Below are positions 25,797 to 32,050 of a stretch of 38,480 nt of DNA, in pieces. Every line of letters starts with the position of its first letter. Position 1 is the first letter of the stretch. The stretch spans positions 1 to 38,480 of the forward strand of contig JACADW010000036.1 of the NCBI GenBank assembly GCA_013388445.1, written 5' to 3'. Below the pieces are notes generated by a model. That model made no database searches. It had not been told where the DNA came from and saw only the letters and a list, made by a program, of their open reading frames with translations. Origin of the DNA: Acidobacteriota bacterium (GTDB lineage: Bacteria > Acidobacteriota > UBA6911). Both the position numbers and the translations under genes were made by a program.

Positions 25797-27398
25797 ATGC
25801 AGAAGCAGACATTGGCAGTCCTGGATTACCTCGTGATTCTGGCCTACATGCTGGCGATGGTCTGGATGGGCTGGTACTTCTCCAAGCGCCAGAAGGACAC
25901 CGACCACTACTACGCGGGCAACCGCCGGATCCCCTCCTGGGCCGTCGGCATTTCGATCCTGGCGACGCTCATCAGCAGCGTGACTTTCCTCGCGTATCCC
26001 GGGGCCGGTTATTCGGGGAATTGGATTCTGCTGGTGCAGGGCCTGATGGTTCCGATCGTGCTCCTGGCCGTGCTCTGGATCATCGTCCCCGTGTACCGGG
26101 AGGCGATCCGGCTGAGCGCCTACGAGTACTTCGAGAAGCGTTTCAGCTATGCGTCGCGGCTGTACACCTCCCTCGCCTTCTCGGTCATGCATTTCACGAA
26201 GATGGGTACGGTGGTGTACCTGCTCTCGCTGGCTTTGAGCGGGATGACGGGCTGGGATATCTACCTCGTGATTGCGGTCGTCTCGCTGGCCACGCTCATT
26301 TACACGCTGATCGGCGGCATCGAGGCCGTGGTCTGGACCGATGTGGTGCAGGGTTTCCTTTTCCTCGCGGGCGGCCTGGCGTGCATCCTGATCCTGCTCT
26401 TCCGGCCTGAGGGAGGTCCTGCGGCGGTCGTGGGGCTGGCGTGGAAAAACGGCAAGATCGACCTGGGGCCGTACGACCTGGACTTCGTGAAGCTCACATT
26501 CGTCGTGATGGCAATCAACGGGATCTTCTACGCGCTTCAGAAGTACGGAACCGACCAGACCATCGTCCAGCGCTTTCTCCTCGCCAAGGACGACCGCTCC
26601 GCGATCCGCGCCACGCTGCTCGGAGCCTTGCTCTGCGTCCCGACCTGGACGGCATTCATCTTCATCGGCACATGCCTGTGGTCGTTCTACCGGATCACCG
26701 GAATCCCGTTGCCTCCGGACATCAAGAGCGACGGCGTCTTTCCCTACTTCATCATGACCGAGCTCCCGGCGGGTGTCACCGGGCTCATCCTTTCGGCGCT
26801 GCTGGCCGCCGCGATGTCCACGCTGGCATCCGACCTGAATTGCCTGTCGGCCGTGGCGGTCGAGGACTACTACCGGCGCTTGCGGCCGCACGCCACGGAC
26901 AAGAAGCGCCTGGCGGTGGGAAAGGGCGTCGTGCTCGTCTGCGGCCTCGTGACTCTCCTCGTCGCCGCGTACTTCGCAGGCGCGGGAGAGAAGAGCGTCC
27001 TGGGATCGCTCTTCGAGTTATACGCCATCTTTTCGGGCGGCATCGTGGGGCTCTTCGCTCTGGCGTTTTTCACGAGACGGGCGAACCGGAAAGGGGCCAT
27101 CGTCGGAATCGTCGCTTGCATTCTGTTCACCGCCTGGGCCGTGTTGAGCTCCCCGATCAAGTGGGGAGGCGAGAAGATGATCCTGCTCGATCTCGGGGCC
27201 TGGGGTTACAGGCATCACAACATGATGCTCGGGGTCTACAGCCACATCGTCCTGTTTGTGGTGGGATATGCGGCCAGCCTTTTCTTCAAGCACGAGGCGC
27301 CGCCCCGAAGCCTGACGATCCACGGCTGGTTGGAGCGGCGCAGAGCCCGGCAGGCCGTGTCGGTGTCGGGGCCTTGGACACCGGACGGTGGTTTGTAA
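25797..27398 (+). CDS. Sodium:solute symporter (SSS/SLC5 family)
   Basis: A 533-residue polytopic membrane protein. The ATG at 25797 has AAAGGA 6 nt upstream. About 13 hydrophobic helices are visible. SSS-family features include the N-terminal DYLVILAYMLAMVWMGWYFS helix followed by DTDHYYAGNRRIPSWAVGIS, then SSVTFLAYPGAGYSGNW, a long FEKRFSYASRLYTSLAFS segment, and SALLAAAMSTLASDLNCLS, where family members place Na+ ligands. The family couples uptake of sugars, sialic acids, carboxylates or similar solutes to Na+. The substrate cannot be read from the sequence; a monosaccharide or uronic acid would fit the neighbours. The beta-helix lipoprotein gene starts 79 nt downstream and the aldolase follows, so the three may form an operon. 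Confidence 0.93.
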   Translation: MQKQTLAVLDYLVILAYMLAMVWMGWYFSKRQKDTDHYYAGNRRIPSWAVGISILATLISSVTFLAYPGAGYSGNWILLVQGLMVPIVLLAVLWIIVPVYREAIRLSAYEYFEKRFSYASRLYTSLAFSVMHFTKMGTVVYLLSLALSGMTGWDIYLVIAVVSLATLIYTLIGGIEAVVWTDVVQGFLFLAGGLACILILLFRPEGGPAAVVGLAWKNGKIDLGPYDLDFVKLTFVVMAINGIFYALQKYGTDQTIVQRFLLAKDDRSAIRATLLGALLCVPTWTAFIFIGTCLWSFYRITGIPLPPDIKSDGVFPYFIMTELPAGVTGLILSALLAAAMSTLASDLNCLSAVAVEDYYRRLRPHATDKKRLAVGKGVVLVCGLVTLLVAAYFAGAGEKSVLGSLFELYAIFSGGIVGLFALAFFTRRANRKGAIVGIVACILFTAWAVLSSPIKWGGEKMILLDLGAWGYRHHNMMLGVYSHIVLFVVGYAASLFFKHEAPPRSLTIHGWLERRRARQAVSVSGPWTPDGGL

Positions 27399-27477
27399 GT
27401 TCGGCACCGAATGCACGCGCTGTTGGCCCCTTGCTGGAACCGGAATGCACCCCCGGATTCCGCTGACGAGACCTGAA

Positions 27478-29082
27478 ATGAAAAGGCTGCCTGTGAACAT
27501 GCCCGCATCCCTCCTGTGGATTCTCACCCTGCTGATTTCTCTGATCGCCTGCTCCGCGATCCCTCCCAGAAGCCGGGTTCCCAGGATCGGGCCCGAAACG
27601 ACAACTGTTCCTCTGGAGAAATACCACAGCGTGTTCTTTGTTTCTCAGGCCGCAGGCTCGGATCAGAACGGCGACGGCTCCCGGTTCCGTCCCTGGCAAT
27701 CGCCTCAATTTGCGCTCAGGCAATTGAACAGCCCTGACCAGACGAAGAGATACGCGATCCTGGTGGCGGCGGGAACCTACGCCGGCGAAACGATCGAGAT
27801 GCGGCCCCACGTCGACCTGTTCGGCGGGTACGAGCCGACTTCATGGCAGCGGGATATTTTTCGCCATCGAACGGTACTGACCGGCCAGGACCGCCGCCGC
27901 GTGGTGATCGGCGCCGACCACGCACGGCTGGATGGCTTTGTCATCACCAAGGGTCAGGTGCGCGGCAAGGGGGCAGGCGTCTGGTGCGATGGCGTATCCA
28001 CCACAATCACCCACAATACCTTTACCTTGAACAAGACTCTGGCGCCCATCCCCTGGTCTCCGAAATATCGCCATGAGATCGGCCATGACGGCGGCGCCGT
28101 CTATTGCGAGAACGCCGTGGCCCCGGTCATTGCCAACAACCTGTTCGCCGAGAATGCTACAGAGGTGGGCCGCGGCGCAGCCATCGCCTTTCATTCGCGT
28201 TGCCGGGGCAGGATTCAAAACAATGTGTTCCTTGCGAACCGGGCCGGCCTGGCAGACCCCATGCGCAGCAGCGATGGCGGCGCGGTGTCGGTTTTCGAAT
28301 GGTCCGGTCCCTTGATTGAGGGCAATGTCTTCTTGAATAATCGGGCGCTGAATGAAAACGACGCGGGCGGCTTGTTTGTGGCGCTCTGGTCATCGCCGAC
28401 GGTTCAGGACAACCTTTTCATAGGAAACGAAAGCACAGATGACGCCGGCGCCCTGTTCGTGGGCGGGCAGGAACATCGTTATGACCGGCCGCCGGACGCA
28501 CTGCCCGCTCCGGATCGGTTTCATGTGACCATATCCAACAACCTGTTCATCGGCAATTCCAATCCATCGCGAAATTCAGGTGCGCTGCGCTTCACCATGG
28601 AGGGCCGGGGGGAATTCAGCAACAACCTGACCGCCCACAACGGCGGCCTCTATTTTCAACGCTGTGAAGCGACCATTTCCAGGAACGTGATTCTCGACAA
28701 CCTTCTGCTGATCGAAACCAAAGCGGGCCTGCAGCCCTGTGTGGTGAAGGACAACGTCATCTGGGGGGATTTCGATGTGCAAACCGAGGCTGCCCTGTCC
28801 AATAACCGGGTGCTCTCGAAGCAGGAACCGGACTTCCAGCTCGTTGAGGAAGAGGGGCTTGTGCTGATTGCCGTCGGTTCTTGCTTTGACCGGGCGCGAT
28901 ATACAACTGCGTTGTATATCACCGGGGCCGGATTTCGATCCAACGAGCTGGCCGGTCGCGCGATCAAAGCCGGAGACCGATGGGGGATGATTCGATCCAA
29001 CGAACGCCGGACGGTTTCCGTCTGGGGAGATTTCTCAGGCCTGGTCGAATTGACGGTGCTCCCCCGCTACCGGAAGCAGTGA
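27478..29082 (+). CDS. Right-handed parallel beta-helix lipoprotein
   Basis: A 534-residue protein starting at the ATG at 27478; the Shine-Dalgarno is weak and in-frame upstream ATGs exist, but this start places the signal correctly. The signal ends in a lipobox (LLISLIAC). A DUF1565-like opening (VFFVSQAAGSDQNGDG, YAILVAAGTYAGETIEM) is followed by at least eight helix rungs of N-x-F type: THNTFTLN, ANNLFAEN, QNNVFLAN, EGNVFLNN, QDNLFIGN, SNNLFIGN, SNNLTAHN and SRNVILDN. After about residue 450 a separate beta-rich tail follows (FQLVEEEGLVLIAVGS, ITGAGFRSNELAGRAI, TVSVWGDFSG). Such folds occur in polysaccharide lyases and in binding proteins; I see no assignable lyase catalytic set. Surface glycan processing is inferred from context. 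Confidence 0.82.
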   Translation: MKRLPVNMPASLLWILTLLISLIACSAIPPRSRVPRIGPETTTVPLEKYHSVFFVSQAAGSDQNGDGSRFRPWQSPQFALRQLNSPDQTKRYAILVAAGTYAGETIEMRPHVDLFGGYEPTSWQRDIFRHRTVLTGQDRRRVVIGADHARLDGFVITKGQVRGKGAGVWCDGVSTTITHNTFTLNKTLAPIPWSPKYRHEIGHDGGAVYCENAVAPVIANNLFAENATEVGRGAAIAFHSRCRGRIQNNVFLANRAGLADPMRSSDGGAVSVFEWSGPLIEGNVFLNNRALNENDAGGLFVALWSSPTVQDNLFIGNESTDDAGALFVGGQEHRYDRPPDALPAPDRFHVTISNNLFIGNSNPSRNSGALRFTMEGRGEFSNNLTAHNGGLYFQRCEATISRNVILDNLLLIETKAGLQPCVVKDNVIWGDFDVQTEAALSNNRVLSKQEPDFQLVEEEGLVLIAVGSCFDRARYTTALYITGAGFRSNELAGRAIKAGDRWGMIRSNERRTVSVWGDFSGLVELTVLPRYRKQ

Positions 29083-29139
29083 ACGATTGCCGACTCGGCG
29101 ATCTTGGCGATACACGATATCGATTCGGAGGCTAACGCG

Positions 29140-30111
29140 GTGAAAACCAGGAACAGACGGGATTCCATGTTGATCCTCTTGTTCTTTTCCCTGACGCTCC
29201 AAGCAACGCAGGCGCAAAAGACGGATGCCGGGAGCTACCAGCCGAAACGGATCAACAAGTGCATTGAGCTGCTGGAACAGGGGCAGCCGATCTATTACAT
29301 CGAGACTTACGGCGGTTATGAGGAGGGCAAGAAGCTGGCACAGACCTGGGCGGACTACATCTATTTCAACATGGAGCATTCTCCGCTCGATTTCACGATC
29401 CTGCGGGAGTTTATGCGAGGACTGGTCGACGGCGGGCCGACGCCCAGCGGCCATCGCACGCCGACGGTGATCGCCATTCTCCCGGTGTTGGGGTTGGATG
29501 CAGTTACCTTCAAGGGAGGGTCCTGGATGGTGCAGCAGGCGCTGGCGCAGGGGGTCCATGGGGTGCACCTCTGCCGCGCGCAGGATCCTGCGGCTGTCAA
29601 GTTGTTCGTTCAGGCCGCGCGTTACCCGTTTCATCGGGCCGCATCGAGAATGGTCGGGGAGGGTGTGCGCGGCTGGGGCAGCCAGAAGTTCGCAGCCTGG
29701 GTGTGGGGCATGGAGGAAAAGGACTATTTGAAGAAGGCCGACGTCTGGCCGCTGAATCCAGAGGGCGAGATCATGCTCGGTTTGAGGATCGAAGATCGCT
29801 TTGCCCTCGAAAACACGGAAAAGAGCCTGGCCGTGCCAGGCATTTGTTTCGCCGAACACGGGCCGAGGGATATGGGGCTTTCCTACGGCTATCTGGACGG
29901 CCGGGCCGATCCGCCCGTCCCCCGGGAAGTGGCCGCTGCCGGCGAACGGGTGCTCCTGGCGTGCAAGAAGAACGGTGTGTTCTTTCTGGACAATGTCCTT
30001 CCCGACAACGTCATCGATCAGATCAAGAAAGGCGTGATGATCGGGGCAGGCCGACGGCAGGACTCGGCCGAGGTGGGCAGGAAATTCACCAAGAGAACCA
30101 TGCCATGGTGA
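29140..30111 (+). CDS. HpcH/HpaI-family aldolase with signal peptide
   Basis: I place the start at the GTG at 29140, with CGGAGG 8 nt upstream. The 323-residue protein opens with a hydrophobic export signal (SMLILLFFSLTLQATQAQ), unusual for this normally cytoplasmic family. The mature part has the HpaI-like TIM-barrel pattern: YYIETYGG, WADYIYFNMEHSPLD (EH motif), HRTPTVIAILPVLG, AQGVHGVHLCRAQDP, AARYPFHRAAS, LGLRIEDRFAL (the Glu-containing strand) and VPGICFAEHGPRDMGLSYGY (the GPRD loop, equivalent to the metal-binding Asp loop). Family members cleave 2-keto-3-deoxy acids to pyruvate plus an aldehyde using a divalent metal. The substrate and the meaning of export are open. It lies downstream of the symporter and beta-helix genes on the same strand. 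Confidence 0.87.
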   Translation: MKTRNRRDSMLILLFFSLTLQATQAQKTDAGSYQPKRINKCIELLEQGQPIYYIETYGGYEEGKKLAQTWADYIYFNMEHSPLDFTILREFMRGLVDGGPTPSGHRTPTVIAILPVLGLDAVTFKGGSWMVQQALAQGVHGVHLCRAQDPAAVKLFVQAARYPFHRAASRMVGEGVRGWGSQKFAAWVWGMEEKDYLKKADVWPLNPEGEIMLGLRIEDRFALENTEKSLAVPGICFAEHGPRDMGLSYGYLDGRADPPVPREVAAAGERVLLACKKNGVFFLDNVLPDNVIDQIKKGVMIGAGRRQDSAEVGRKFTKRTMPW

Positions 30112-30144
30112 GTTCCACCGGGGCAAAAGCAGTCATCATACAGT

Positions 30145-30170
30145 CCGTCCCCGGACTGTCACGGGGACGG
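30145..30170. terminator. Hairpin between convergent genes
   Basis: CCGTCCCCG (30145-30153) pairs perfectly with CGGGGACGG (30162-30170) across an 8-nt loop, 33 nt after the aldolase stop. A competing smaller hairpin, AGTCCG/CGGACT (30142-30157), overlaps it. There is no T-tract. It lies between the 3' ends of the aldolase and the minus-strand sulfatase, as a bidirectional terminator or REP-like palindrome would. Confidence 0.45.
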
Positions 30171-30378
30171 CGTCTTCACTCAATCGCTCGCGGAATCAAG
30201 GCGGGCCCGGCCCACGTCGAAGCCGCAGACCGCCTTCTCCAGGTTCGTTGCATGTTTCATCCGGCACCGAGACACGGCGCGCAGTCTATTCGAGCCGTCT
30301 ATCGAGAGCCTGGCTGGTGAGCGGGCTGCCGGTATCGCGCCTCACAGGCGCGCGCCGATCGCGGCGCTCCGATGCGAA

Positions 30379-31896
30379 TTAAGCCGGACCGACAGTATCC
30401 TTTACAGACTGCTGCCAGGCGTGAATCCTTGCCGTCAGTTGCGCGATGACTCCGGCATGCTTTCCCGTGTAATAGAGGTTCCTGGTCTCCCAGGGGTCCT
30501 TGTTCGTGTCGAAGAGCTGGTGCTTGTCGGCGTCGCTCAGACAGAGCTTCCAGCCGTCGGGCGAGATGATCGTGCGCGTGTTGGTCCGGACGGCGCGCTG
30601 GATCGCATCGGTCCGGAACTCGGGCTTCAGGAAGTCATTCTCGACATACCTCACCGTGGCGTTCCACTGGATGAAGACATCTCCCCGCAGGGGCCTGCCG
30701 GAACGGATGGCAGGAAGGAGGCTGCGGCCGGGGAAGCGCCCCGGCATGGGCCGCTTCATCAGTTCCAACAATGTCGACATGAGGTCGATGTGACTGCATC
30801 GGCCGCGCACCACGCGCTGCCGGCGGCCGAGGGCGGGGACGCGCATCAGCCAGGGGACACGCACGGCCTCCTCGTACATGACGCCCTTCTGGATCATCCT
30901 GTGGGCTCCCAGCATTTCCCCGTGATCGCTGGTGTAAACGACAATTGTGCGGTCCGCCAGCCCCAGGTTTTCCAGAGTGTCCAGGATCGCGCCCACGCTG
31001 CGGTCCACATGCGTGACGGAGCCCCAGTAGTTGGCGATCAGATGGCGCCAGCCGGCTTCGGTGCGCAAGTCCATCCCCTCCGGCCTCGAGACCCTCGCTC
31101 TTTCGCGCAACAGGCGGTGCCTGAGCGGTTCGTCTTCCCCGGATAGGTCGGCATGGTTGGGCGGCAATTCCATCTCCTCCGCCCGATACAAGCCGTTCAG
31201 CGGACCGTAATACGGAGGGTGCGGCTCGAGAAAGTTTACGTGAAGCACGAAAGGCTCGCCGCGGTGGCGGCGCAGGAAATCGCACGCTTTCGCCTCGAGG
31301 AACTTCGGTTTGCAGTGCTCGATCGGCAGCTTCGCCGCATACAGTCTGGAGAAAACCCCTTCCGGGTCGTCCGGCTTGTACCCGAGCTCTGACAGAAACT
31401 GGTGGTAGGTACTGCGGCGCGAGCGGTCCCGCCCCGGCCGGAAATACTCGCGATATGTATCCTCGATGCTTTCCCATTCTTCGAAGCCGTGCTGCGCGAA
31501 AAGCTCGTCCCCAAGATGCCACTTGCCGAAATACCCAGTGCGATATTCCGGGTCGGAGAGGATCTCCGGCAGGCAAGGAATCTTCTCCGGAAGAGGGATG
31601 TTGTTCTCGGTGCATCCGCTCTGGTGGGGCCACAGGCCGGTGAGGACCGTCGAGCGCGACGGGGTGCATACCGGCTGGCTCACATAGGCACGCTCGAACA
31701 CGATGCTTTCCGCGGCAAGCTTGTCGAGGTTCGGCGCGTGAATCCGGGAATTGCCGTACACAGACATGGTGTCGGGGCGCTGCTGGTCGGTCCACACGAA
31801 CAGCAGGTTGGGCTTGCCGGTACGCCTCTCGGGAAAGATGAAATTGGCGCCCAGCGGCGCGGTGACGGCGGACTTGAGAAACTCGCGTCTGCGCAT
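30379..31896 (-). CDS. Tat-exported sulfatase (copy 2 of a close paralogue pair)
   Basis: A 505-residue sulfatase. The ATG at 31896 is chosen over an upstream in-frame ATG at 31962 because AGGAGGTGA directly precedes it and MRRREFLKSA, the twin-arginine start, matches copy 1 at 11047-12573. The C-x-P-S-R motif is intact, with Cys77 in PVCTPSRSTVLTGL; FVWTDQQRPD and YTSDHGEMLGAH provide metal ligands. The two copies stay collinear to the C-terminus (KLCLSDADK, IHAWQQSVKD) with substitutions scattered, so both look functional. Retaining two may give different specificities or expression. It is transcribed divergently from the giant FGE-like gene at 32051, across a 154-bp region with a promoter on each strand. 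Confidence 0.94.
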   Translation of the reverse strand: MRRREFLKSAVTAPLGANFIFPERRTGKPNLLFVWTDQQRPDTMSVYGNSRIHAPNLDKLAAESIVFERAYVSQPVCTPSRSTVLTGLWPHQSGCTENNIPLPEKIPCLPEILSDPEYRTGYFGKWHLGDELFAQHGFEEWESIEDTYREYFRPGRDRSRRSTYHQFLSELGYKPDDPEGVFSRLYAAKLPIEHCKPKFLEAKACDFLRRHRGEPFVLHVNFLEPHPPYYGPLNGLYRAEEMELPPNHADLSGEDEPLRHRLLRERARVSRPEGMDLRTEAGWRHLIANYWGSVTHVDRSVGAILDTLENLGLADRTIVVYTSDHGEMLGAHRMIQKGVMYEEAVRVPWLMRVPALGRRQRVVRGRCSHIDLMSTLLELMKRPMPGRFPGRSLLPAIRSGRPLRGDVFIQWNATVRYVENDFLKPEFRTDAIQRAVRTNTRTIISPDGWKLCLSDADKHQLFDTNKDPWETRNLYYTGKHAGVIAQLTARIHAWQQSVKDTVGPA

Positions 31897-31932
31897 GGCG
31901 GTCACCTCCTCAGCGGTTCTTGAAACCAGACC

Positions 31933-31962
31933 AGTATAAGCAGGTCTTAGTTGAAATCTCAA
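31933..31962 (-). promoter_or_regulatory. Promoter of sulfatase copy 2
   Basis: On the minus strand TTGAGA (31957-31962) and TATACT (31933-31938) are separated by 18 nt, ending 36 nt before the ATG. Each box matches the sigma-70 consensus at four or five of six positions. This is one of the clearest promoters in the window. Confidence 0.55.
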
Positions 31963-32002
31963 TGATTCTCGAAAATTGTAAAGATCAATTCCCGAGTTTG
32001 CC

Positions 32003-32008
32003 TATAAT
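32003..32008 (+). promoter_or_regulatory. Candidate -10 box for the FGE-like giant gene
   Basis: A perfect TATAAT lies 42 nt before the ATG at 32051. The nearest -35-like TTGTAA (31976-31981) is 21 nt away, too far for a standard spacer, so an activator may be needed. It shares the 154-bp divergent region with the sulfatase promoter. Confidence 0.45.
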
Positions 32009-32050
32009 CATGCAAGTCCCGGCGGACGACAACCATGGTGGGGGGATGAA

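Noticed and set aside
25575-26891. 438-codon minus-strand frame over the symporter gene
   Set aside because: Its composition is rich in Arg, His and Asp, as expected for the antisense of a hydrophobic protein, and the plus strand encodes a convincing SSS transporter.
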